NCBI RefSeq assembly: GCF_021245725.1
Contig: NZ_JAJGSX010000008.1
Span: forward strand, 124,001 to 188,000
DNA length: 64,000 bases
From: Pseudonocardia sp. TRM90224
Lineage (GTDB): Bacteria; Actinomycetota; Actinomycetes; Mycobacteriales; Pseudonocardiaceae
Reading direction: 5' to 3'
A program made the translations under genes and the position numbers. The notes beneath the pieces are model-generated. The model saw only the letters and a program-made list of their open reading frames with translations. It ran no database searches and was not told the origin of the DNA. Shown here piece after piece: positions 34,282-41,340 of this stretch (positions are counted from its first letter, which is position 1; each line of letters opens with the position of its first letter).

Positions 34282-35243
34282 GCAGCACGCTCCCGGCGCC
34301 GGGCGAGCCACGTGTTGAGCAGCACCAGCACGAGGATGAGGGCGAAGGTCACCCAGGCCACGGTCGCGGCCCGGCCGAGCTGCCCGAACGTCCAGCCCTG
34401 CTGGTACATGAACAGACCGAGCGTCTGGTACTGCCCCAGCGCGCCGCCGGTCGGCTGCCCGCCGCCGAAGATCAGCGGTTCACCGAACACCTGGCTCGCT
34501 CCGATCGTGGAGACGACGATCGTGAACAGGATGGTCGGACGCAGCCCGGGCAGGGTGACGTGGCGGAACTGCTGCCACTTGTTCGCGCCGTCCAGGGCGG
34601 CGGCCTCGTAGAGGTCCTGGGAGATCGACTGCATCCCGGCGAGGTAGATCAGTGCGTTGTAGCCCGTCCACCGCCATGTGATGATCACCGACAGGGCGAT
34701 CTGCGCCGTCCAGTCGCCGTTGCGCCAGTCGACCGCGTCGATCCCGACCATTCCGAGCAGCCAGTTGACGGCCCCGGCGTCGCGGCCGAACAGCTGCCCG
34801 AACACGAGCGTCGCGGCCGCGACCGACGTCGCGTACGGCATGATCATCGAGACCCGGAAGAACATGCGGCCGCGCAGCTTGTAGTTGAGCATGTGCGCGA
34901 GCCCGAGCGCGATCATCAGCTGCGGCACCGTGGACAGGATCCCGATCGTGATGGTCTTCCAGAGGGAGTTCCAGAACTGCGGGTTCGAGAAGAGCCAGGC
35001 GTAGTTGTCGAAGGCGACCCACGACATCGAGCTGCCGAGCCGGTAGCGGTGCAGGCTGATCCATCCCGTGTAGATCAGCGGGAAGAGCCCGAAAGCGGCG
35101 AACACCAGGAAGAACGGCGCGACGTAGACGTACGGGGCCGTGCGGCCCTCGAGCGCGTAGAGGCGGGAGCGCCACGGGGGCCGACCCGGAACACCGGGTT
35201 CCGGGTCGGCCACCCGTGTCGAGCGGTGCAGCGAGAGCGTCAC
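34278..35243 (-). CDS. Carbohydrate ABC transporter permease (MalF/CebF type)
   Basis: Permease of 321 residues from GTG 35243, which lies two bases after the stop of the binding-protein gene. Six helices are visible, starting APYVYVAPFFLVFAAFGLFP. The EAA loop reads LYEAAALDGANKWQQFRHVT followed by LPGLRPTILFTIV. It forms a heterodimer with the MalG-type permease and receives substrate from the lipoprotein encoded upstream. The start is followed by a 35-residue cytoplasmic tail (TLSLHRSTRVADPEPG). Confidence 0.93.
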   Translation of the reverse strand: MTLSLHRSTRVADPEPGVPGRPPWRSRLYALEGRTAPYVYVAPFFLVFAAFGLFPLIYTGWISLHRYRLGSSMSWVAFDNYAWLFSNPQFWNSLWKTITIGILSTVPQLMIALGLAHMLNYKLRGRMFFRVSMIMPYATSVAAATLVFGQLFGRDAGAVNWLLGMVGIDAVDWRNGDWTAQIALSVIITWRWTGYNALIYLAGMQSISQDLYEAAALDGANKWQQFRHVTLPGLRPTILFTIVVSTIGASQVFGEPLIFGGGQPTGGALGQYQTLGLFMYQQGWTFGQLGRAATVAWVTFALILVLVLLNTWLARRRERAA

Positions 35244-35245
35244 GC

Positions 35246-36550
35246 TCAGCCGACCTGCTGGGTGACGGCGGCCATGCTCTTCGTCCACGCGTCGGCGGGA
35301 GCGACCCCGTTGGCCTCGACCGAGAGCAGCGAGTCGCTGAAGACCTTCTTGATCACCCCGTCGTTCGGGCCGAGGATCTGCACCGGCGCGGACGTCGACG
35401 AGTCGGAGTAGATCTTCCCGATCGGCGCGCCGCTGAAGAACTTGTCGGTGGCGCCACTTACCTGCGTGATCGCGTCCTTCGTGGAGGGGAAGTTGCCGAC
35501 CGCGTTGAAGATGCGGACCTGCTGCGCGGGCGCGGTGAGCCAGGTGATCAGCTCGGCGGCTTCCTTCTTGTGCTGGCTGGACGCGGGGATGCCCAGGTAC
35601 GAGCCGCCCCAGTTGCCGCCCTTGCCGCCGGGCAGCGTCGTGACGTTCCACTTGCCGGAGCCGGCGTCGCCCGCCTTGCCCTTGATGTAGCCGATCATCC
35701 AGGAAGGGCAGGCGATCGTGGCGAACGTGCCGGACCCGAAGCCCGCGTCCCACCCGGGGTCGACGAACTGCTCGAGGCGGGCGGTGAGCCCGGCCTGCCC
35801 GGCGCCGGCCGCGATGTCGAACGCCGACTTCACCGCCGGGTTCGTGCTGACGACCAGCTCGCCCGACTCGTCGTAGTAGATCTTCTGCTCGGTGGAGATG
35901 ATGGCGTTGTAGAGGCCGCTCGCGGAGTCGTGCCACGCGCTGTTCGCGGGGGCCGCGGCCTTGTACTTCGCGCCCAGCGCGAGGAAGTCCGGCCACGAGG
36001 CCATCTGGGCGGCGAGCGCGGCCGGCTCGGTGGGGAGGCCGGCCTGGCCGAGCAGGTCGCTGCGGTAGCAGATGCCCATCGGGCCGATGTCGGTGCCGAG
36101 GCCCAGCACCGCGCCGGACTTCGTGGTGGCGGCCTTCTCCTTCCAGTCGACGTACCCGCCCACCGCGGCGCCGGCCGGGGTCTCGCGCAGGTCGGTCCAC
36201 AGCTCGGGCTGGTTCGTGACGACGTCGGAGATGCGGGCGACCTCGATGCCCTGCACGTCGGAGGCCTTGCCGGCGGTCAGCCGGGTCTGCAGCGCCGGCC
36301 AGTACTTGTCGTCGCTCTGCGTCGACTCGTACTTGATGGTGACGCCGGGGTGGGCCTTCTCGTACTCCGCGAACAGCCCGTTCTCCTGGTAGCCGAACGT
36401 GCCGAACAGGCCCACCGTCAGCTCGACCGGACCTCCGGCAGCGGCGGGTCCGCCGGCGGACCCGCCGCAAGCTGAGACGGCCAGTACCACGCTCGTGGCG
36501 AGCGCAGCGAGCGCCACGGTTCGACGCCCGCGCGGGGATGGGATGTGCAT
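35246..36550 (-). CDS. Sugar ABC transporter substrate-binding lipoprotein (CebE-like)
   Basis: Extracellular lipoprotein of 434 residues. The signal peptide MHIPSPRGRRTVALAALATS ends in lipobox AVSAC, with the lipidated Cys at 28. ELTVGLFGTFGYQENGLFAE begins the mature domain, and the fold is that of cluster B binding proteins for oligosaccharides. GGAGG lies six bases before ATG 36550. It is the first gene of a four-gene operon that ends with a beta-glucosidase, which suggests cellobiose or a related beta-glucoside as ligand. Two copies of the LacI-type palindrome precede it. Confidence 0.93.
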   Translation of the reverse strand: MHIPSPRGRRTVALAALATSVVLAVSACGGSAGGPAAAGGPVELTVGLFGTFGYQENGLFAEYEKAHPGVTIKYESTQSDDKYWPALQTRLTAGKASDVQGIEVARISDVVTNQPELWTDLRETPAGAAVGGYVDWKEKAATTKSGAVLGLGTDIGPMGICYRSDLLGQAGLPTEPAALAAQMASWPDFLALGAKYKAAAPANSAWHDSASGLYNAIISTEQKIYYDESGELVVSTNPAVKSAFDIAAGAGQAGLTARLEQFVDPGWDAGFGSGTFATIACPSWMIGYIKGKAGDAGSGKWNVTTLPGGKGGNWGGSYLGIPASSQHKKEAAELITWLTAPAQQVRIFNAVGNFPSTKDAITQVSGATDKFFSGAPIGKIYSDSSTSAPVQILGPNDGVIKKVFSDSLLSVEANGVAPADAWTKSMAAVTQQVG

Positions 36551-36575
36551 CTTTGCCTCCGGTGACGCGGCGCCA

Positions 36576-36589
36576 TGAGAGCGCTCTCA
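36576..36589. promoter_or_regulatory. LacI-type operator 1 of the sugar uptake operon
   Basis: TGAGAGCGCTCTCA, a perfect 14-bp palindrome 26 bases upstream of the binding-protein ATG. It is identical to the site at 31587-31600. Confidence 0.8.
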
Positions 36590-36630
36590 CGATCGAGTGA
36601 AAGAGTGGCCGGACCCACATGGTCAAGTCA

Positions 36631-36644
36631 AGAGAGCGCTCTCA
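36631..36644. promoter_or_regulatory. LacI-type operator 2 of the sugar uptake operon
   Basis: AGAGAGCGCTCTCA differs from operator 1 only in its first base; the 12-bp core GAGAGCGCTCTC is perfect. Its centre is 55 bp from that of operator 1, near five helical turns, which would allow binding on one face or looping. It lies between the sugar operon and the LacI-type gene, 95 bases from the end of that gene. Confidence 0.75.
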
Positions 36645-36738
36645 CGGCTTTTCAATTCGGGCTGCATCTCGGCCGATCGGCAGCGCGTCGCCCGCCGCTG
36701 CAGGAAGCTGCACGCCGGGGCCGGCCACGACCTACCGG

Positions 36739-37761
36739 TCAGGCGCTCTCACGTGCCACCAGCTCTGCCGGGATCAGCACGGGGTCGAGCACCGTGCCGT
36801 CCTCGATGGTCCGCAGCAGCCGCTGGGCCAAGGTCGCCCCCATGTCCACGACCGGTTGGCGGATGGTCGTGAGTCCCGGCCGCACCGTCGCCGCCAGTGG
36901 GGAGTCGTCGAACCCGACGACCGCGACATCTTCGGGGATCGAGCGGCCGGCGTCGGTGATCGCCTGGAACGCGCCCAGCGCCATCAGGTCACTCGCAGCG
37001 AACACGCCGTCGATGTCGGGCCGGGTCGCGAGCAGCTCGGTCATCGCGGCGCGCCCGCTCTCCATCGAGAAGTCACCCTCCACCACGAGACCCGACCGGC
37101 CTCGGACGGCGAGCTCACCCAGGAACCCCGACTCCCGATCCAACGCGGCGGTCATGTCCCGCGGACCGGTGATCGTCGCCAACCGCGTGCGCCCGCCATC
37201 AGCGAGCCGGGCCGCCGCGAGCCGGCCGCCACCGACGTTGTCGCTGGACACGTAGCTGACGCCGGCCACCGGCACCAGCGGGCGACCCATGAGGATCACC
37301 GGGATCCCGGCGGCCTGCAGCGCGCGGGGAAGCGGGTGGTCGCCGTGCAGCGACGCCAGGATGGCACCGTCGAGGTGGCCGGCACGGGCGAACCGCTCGA
37401 ACTTCCGCCTGTCCGCGTCGAGGTGCACGATCGAGAAGACCAGCTGCACGTCCAGCTTCGCCACCGCGGCGTGCGCGCCGCGCAGAGCCAGTGAGAAGTG
37501 CGGGTCGTTGAAGAACCGCTCCTCGGGCTCCGCGACGACGAACGCGATCAGACCGCTGCGCTGCGTCATCAGCGCGCGCGCCGCGCGGTTGGTCACATAA
37601 CCCAGCTCGTCGGCGGCGCGCAGCACCGCCTCCCGCGTGCGCTCGGTGACGTTCGACGCTCCCGACAGCACGCGCCCCGCGGTCGCCCGGGACACGCCCG
37701 CCACCGACGCCACCGACTCCAGCGTCGGCGCGGACCGGACCACCGGTCGGGGATCAGCCAT
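36739..37761 (-). CDS. LacI family transcriptional regulator (CebR-like)
   Basis: LacI-type repressor of 340 residues from ATG 37761. The HTH reads [20 protein letters not shown] then [38 protein letters not shown], including the hinge. The periplasmic-binding-protein-like effector domain has [20 protein letters not shown] and [24 protein letters not shown], the standard C-terminal motifs. It lies immediately upstream of the sugar uptake operon in the same direction, and three matching palindromes occur nearby. It probably represses the sugar operon until a sugar (cellobiose-like) binds, and may also repress the NRPS operon. Confidence 0.93.
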   Translation of the reverse strand: MADPRPVVRSAPTLESVASVAGVSRATAGRVLSGASNVTERTREAVLRAADELGYVTNRAARALMTQRSGLIAFVVAEPEERFFNDPHFSLALRGAHAAVAKLDVQLVFSIVHLDADRRKFERFARAGHLDGAILASLHGDHPLPRALQAAGIPVILMGRPLVPVAGVSYVSSDNVGGGRLAAARLADGGRTRLATITGPRDMTAALDRESGFLGELAVRGRSGLVVEGDFSMESGRAAMTELLATRPDIDGVFAASDLMALGAFQAITDAGRSIPEDVAVVGFDDSPLAATVRPGLTTIRQPVVDMGATLAQRLLRTIEDGTVLDPVLIPAELVARESA

Positions 37762-38036
37762 ACGCCGATGATGCCAGTCGAAGGCCGACCAGCCGTCCGG
37801 CTCGGGCGAGGTCCCGCACCCCGGGCTGGAGTCGGCCTGCGCTGCGATCTGTACCCACCAACCGGCGGTCCACGACGCCACCGCCGGCCCACCGCCACCC
37901 AGAACCAGGGCGCGGTTCGGCTGGAACCCGGAACCTGGCGATCGCTGATGCTGGTTCACGAACTCAACCTCCACCTCTGTCCGGCATGGTCGAGAGTTGA
38001 ACCGATCGACCACCTGCGCGTGACCGCCGCTCGTGC

Positions 38037-38864
38037 CTACCGTCCAGCCAGCTCGGCGACGACCGGCGCGAGGGCACCGGCGACGTCGGCCCCGAAGACG
38101 AAGTAGGAGAAGCCGATTTCTTCGCGTCGCCGTTGGATCTCCTCGGCAGCGGCCGAGGGATCACTGGACAGGAACGCCAGCGAGTCCGCGGCCCGGACGG
38201 CAGCAGGATCGGTGTCGGGTCCGGCCATGAATGCGGCGACCGAGTCGCCGACCACGGGTACGTGCAACGCAAGTTCCACGTCGCGACGGTTGTCGAAGCG
38301 TTGAACCCGTTGCATCGACGCCGACCGCGTCTCGATCTGCGGCATCACGAAGGTCACCGTGTCGGCGAGCTCAGCGGCGAGCGCTCCTGCCTTGGGGCCG
38401 CCCACGGCCATGACCACCGGTGTGTGCAGGTCCGGGCCGTCGAGGTCCCGCAGGGCCGCGACGATCTCACGCACCTGGCTGGACCGTTGGCTCGTCGGGG
38501 TCACCGCCAGGCCCAGCTCACGAAGTTGGTCGGCGATGCCGGGCCGACCAGTGCCGATTCCCATCTCGAAACGGCCTTCAGTGAGCACGGACAGCGAGTG
38601 CGCCTCCCACGCGGTGATCCACGCAGGTCGAACGGGGGATGCGTACACCCAGGTCCCCACTCGCACGCCGGTGATCGTTGCCGCCACGGCGAGCGCCGGC
38701 CCAGGGGCCGGTTGCCACTGCGGCACGTCGGGCATCAAGATCGTCGAGTAACCGCTGTCGGCCAGACCACAGACCTGATCACGCCAAGTCGGCACGTCGA
38801 TGGTGATCGGCGCAAGGGCTCCGAAACGCAATGGCCTGATCTCGCGTGCCGAGTCACCTGTCAT
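38037..38864 (-). CDS. LLM class F420-dependent oxidoreductase
   Basis: Third luciferase-like protein of the window, 275 residues. ATG 38864 was chosen because GGAGAGG precedes it; an in-frame ATG 13 codons upstream has no such site. LRFGALAPITIDVPTWRDQV starts the barrel, then VGTWVYASPVRPAWITAWEA, GRFEMGIGTGRPG and PVVMAVGGPKAGALAAELAD. It is of the shorter group lacking the GGGGE(Q)K motif of the other two, so a different substrate is likely. It is divergent from the phosphotransferase gene across a 391-base gap. Confidence 0.88.
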   Translation of the reverse strand: MTGDSAREIRPLRFGALAPITIDVPTWRDQVCGLADSGYSTILMPDVPQWQPAPGPALAVAATITGVRVGTWVYASPVRPAWITAWEAHSLSVLTEGRFEMGIGTGRPGIADQLRELGLAVTPTSQRSSQVREIVAALRDLDGPDLHTPVVMAVGGPKAGALAAELADTVTFVMPQIETRSASMQRVQRFDNRRDVELALHVPVVGDSVAAFMAGPDTDPAAVRAADSLAFLSSDPSAAAEEIQRRREEIGFSYFVFGADVAGALAPVVAELAGR

Positions 38865-39255
38865 GGCGAGGCCCTCTCCTTCACTTGGCCCTGGCGGCGT
38901 CACCGGCGGGATCGGCTGCGCGGATGGCTATCGGTCAGACGCTAGGGAGATCGCGGTTCAGGCGAATCCGCATCGATATCAGTACTGCCCGACAGCGAGC
39001 GGGACTCGGCCAGCAGGGCCGCGTGCGTGCCCGGATCGCAGTGCGCGATGGACTGCGGTGACACGCCGCCCTCATCACCGCGGCCACCCCGCAGCTGAAC
39101 CTGCGCCTGCTCAACGACATGCGTGCCTGGCTGGCCGACGCCGCGGGACTGGGCGACCGCCACTACATCGCAGTGCTGTCCCACATCACCACGACGCGAT
39201 GAAAGCTGCGCAAATCGCAGCGCGCGTCCGAGTCTCAGGGGGTACAACGACACGG
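38865..39255. other. Intergenic region with a possible gene fragment
   Basis: 391 bases between the luciferase-like and phosphotransferase genes. A plus-strand stretch at about 39065-39202 encodes about 46 codons (LNLRLLNDMRAWLADAAGLG, then HYIAVLSHI) ending in TGA. It looks protein-like but lacks a start and a recognisable family. Nothing else is seen. Confidence 0.35.
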
Positions 39256-40155
39256 ATGACACTCGACGTTCCCGATGGGGTCCGGCGCAAGGCGCTTGCC
39301 GACGGGCACGCGGCATGGCTCGACGGTCTGCCGTCGGTCCTGGACTCCTTGGCCCAGGACTGGTCGCTGGCGATCGGCGCGACGATGCGCGGGGGACACG
39401 CCGCTTTGGTCGTCGAAGCCACGCTCGCCGACGGAGCCCCGGCCGTCCTCAAGGTCGGGGTCCCCGGACATCGACGCCGGCTCGGCTTCGAAGCGGCCGT
39501 GCTCGATCTCGATGCGGGGACGAGCTGCGCACGTCTGATCCGCCGCGATTTCACCCGAGACGCGCTCCTGCTCGAACGGCTCGGCCCGGCGATGTACGAG
39601 GTGATCATGGACCCTCGCTCGCAGCACGACATGCTGTGCGACACCGTCGCTCGACTCTGGCGCCCACTCGACGACAACGTCGACCTGCCGACCGGCGCCG
39701 ACTTCGCGCGCCGGATGCAGGACGTCATTCCCCAGCTCTGGGAGGAGCTGGACCGACCGTGTTCGGCTGCGGCGATCGACGACGCCGTCGGATGCGCCGA
39801 CCGCCGCGAGCGCGCCCACCACCACCGGACGTCGGTTCTCGTGCACGGCGACGTTCACGAGGCGAACGCGCTCCAGGCAGAAGATGGCACGTTCAAGCTG
39901 ATCGATCCCGACGGCCTATGGGCGGAACCCGCATGTGACCTCGGGACCATCATCCGTTGCACCCCCGACGGCGGCGACGACCTCCGGGCCAGAACGGAAC
40001 GGCTCGCCGCTCGAACCGGTGTCGACGCCACCGCGATCTGGGAGTGGGGAACCGTCCACCGCGTGATCAGCGGGCTGAACAGCGTGCGGATCGGCTTCCA
40101 GCCCTTTGGGAACCTTCTTCTTGCCGAGGCGGATCGCCGTACGCAGGCCGGCTGA
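39256..40155 (+). CDS. Aminoglycoside/hydroxyurea-type phosphotransferase family protein
   Basis: Small-molecule kinase of 299 residues with the APH fold, resembling aminoglycoside 6-phosphotransferases (streptomycin 6-kinase type). The N-lobe has TLADGAPAVLKVGVPG with the ATP-binding Lys; the catalytic loop is VLVHGDVHEANAL and the metal-binding segment LIDPDGLWAEPACDLG. A start at ATG 39256 (MTLDVPDGVRRKALADG) fits the family; the frame is open much further upstream but without homology. Whether it phosphorylates an antibiotic cannot be decided from sequence. It is followed by a hisD-like remnant. Confidence 0.88.
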   Translation: MTLDVPDGVRRKALADGHAAWLDGLPSVLDSLAQDWSLAIGATMRGGHAALVVEATLADGAPAVLKVGVPGHRRRLGFEAAVLDLDAGTSCARLIRRDFTRDALLLERLGPAMYEVIMDPRSQHDMLCDTVARLWRPLDDNVDLPTGADFARRMQDVIPQLWEELDRPCSAAAIDDAVGCADRRERAHHHRTSVLVHGDVHEANALQAEDGTFKLIDPDGLWAEPACDLGTIIRCTPDGGDDLRARTERLAARTGVDATAIWEWGTVHRVISGLNSVRIGFQPFGNLLLAEADRRTQAG

Positions 40156-40169
40156 CGCTGCCGGCTCCG

Positions 40170-40493
40170 TCATGCACGCCGGGCTGTGACCGATGCGGCA
40201 TGCGCGGGAAAGCCCTCGTGCTCCGCCAACGCCTCGATGTGCGGTGCGAGCTCCCAGAAGATGTCCTCATCGAGGGTCGCCGTCGCGATCCTCGTGAGGA
40301 AGGTGTGGACGGTGTCGCCGCTGACCGCCCGCGCGAAGCCGGTGGTGGGCAGGGTCGCCGTCGTGCCGATCACGAGGTTCGACGCCGCCGATGTGCTCCA
40401 CTGCCCGAGCAGCACGGTGCCGGCGTGCCGGACCAGCGGAAGCCACCCCTCCGGATCGGCGACTGCCAGCTGTGGGGCACGCGGCGGCTTACA
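40170..40493 (-). pseudogene. C-terminal fragment of a histidinol dehydrogenase-like protein
   Basis: About 105 codons on the minus strand match the last quarter of HisD-family proteins: APQLAVADPEGWLPLVRHAG, then SAASNLVIGTTATLPTTGFA, then ALAEHEGFPAHAASV before the stop. The conserved C-terminal HExGxxAH-like segment (AEHEGFPAH) is present. No start, NAD-binding part or first zinc ligands exist upstream, where the frame is interrupted. The fragment lies between two plus-strand genes and has no visible expression signals, so it is a remnant. Confidence 0.75.
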
Positions 40494-40614
40494 TGAACGC
40501 TGCTGCGGCCATCCATGCCATGCGTGCAGAGCTGGTGTAGTGGTACGGACAAGACGCCGAAACCTGGTCGTGCTGCCGATCCGCCGTGCCCACGGGCCGC
40601 CCTAGCGTCGAGAC

Positions 40615-41340
40615 ATGCCCGAATCGCGCGTACCGCACCTCGTGGTCGTACGGCCGCCCGCGGCGATCCTCGGCCGGATGATCACGGACGTACTGCCGGG
40701 CCGCCGCGTGATCGTGCCTCGCGACCCGGGCGGCCCGGACCTCGACGCGGCGGTCGCCGACACCGTCGGCAACGCGCGGGCCGTGGCCGAGCCACCGTGG
40801 GACGTCGTCGGAGAATCGGTGGGCGCCCTGTTGGCTGCGGCGATCGCCGCGCGCCGGCAGCTCGCGGTGCGCAGGCTCGTCCTCATCGGCGGGTGGGCCA
40901 GCTCGTCGGGGCCGGCGGCTCGGTTCGCCGCCGACCTCCGCCGCGACCTCCTGGCCACCGATCCCGATCTCGTGGGCCGGTTGACGGTGCTGCTCGGGTT
41001 CAGCCCGCCGGCGTTGGGAGCGCTCGGGGAAGGAGGGATCGTGCACGTGCTCGCCGAACAGGACGAACCGACTCCCCTCGCGTCCGGCGCTCCGCTGGAC
41101 ATCACCGCGTTGCTGCCGCACGTCGTGGCGCCGACCCTCGTGATCGGGTTCGCCCAGGACCAGCTCGTGCCCGTCGATGGGGCCCGGACGCTGCACGCCG
41201 GCATCCGCGGCAGCCGGTACGTCGAGCTCCCCGGCGGGCACTACGACTGGCTGCTCGAACCCGACCGGCTGCTCGGGACGGTCGCGCGGTTCCTCGACGA
41301 CCCGCTACTCGAAGGTCATCGTCCGCAGGTCGGCCCGTGA
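40615..41340 (+). CDS. Alpha/beta hydrolase family protein
   Basis: Serine hydrolase of 241 residues. The nucleophile elbow is VVGESVGALLAAA (GESVG), the acid is likely in IGFAQDQLVPVDG, and the His in LPGGHYDWLLEPD. The lid region (about 105-150) is short and helical. No signal peptide. The last 36 bases overlap the end of the convergent LAL regulator gene. Substrate unknown; the fold includes esterases, lipases and haloperoxidases. Confidence 0.85.
   Translation: MPESRVPHLVVVRPPAAILGRMITDVLPGRRVIVPRDPGGPDLDAAVADTVGNARAVAEPPWDVVGESVGALLAAAIAARRQLAVRRLVLIGGWASSSGPAARFAADLRRDLLATDPDLVGRLTVLLGFSPPALGALGEGGIVHVLAEQDEPTPLASGAPLDITALLPHVVAPTLVIGFAQDQLVPVDGARTLHAGIRGSRYVELPGGHYDWLLEPDRLLGTVARFLDDPLLEGHRPQVGP

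Noticed and set aside
38800..39255. N-terminal extension of the phosphotransferase by about 150 residues
   Set aside because: The added sequence is Arg/Pro-rich without homology, and ATG 39256 begins exactly at the family N-terminus.
39256..40155. Antibiotic resistance call for the phosphotransferase
   Set aside because: The APH fold is shared with many sugar and metabolite kinases; no linked antibiotic pathway or close motif match supports a drug substrate.
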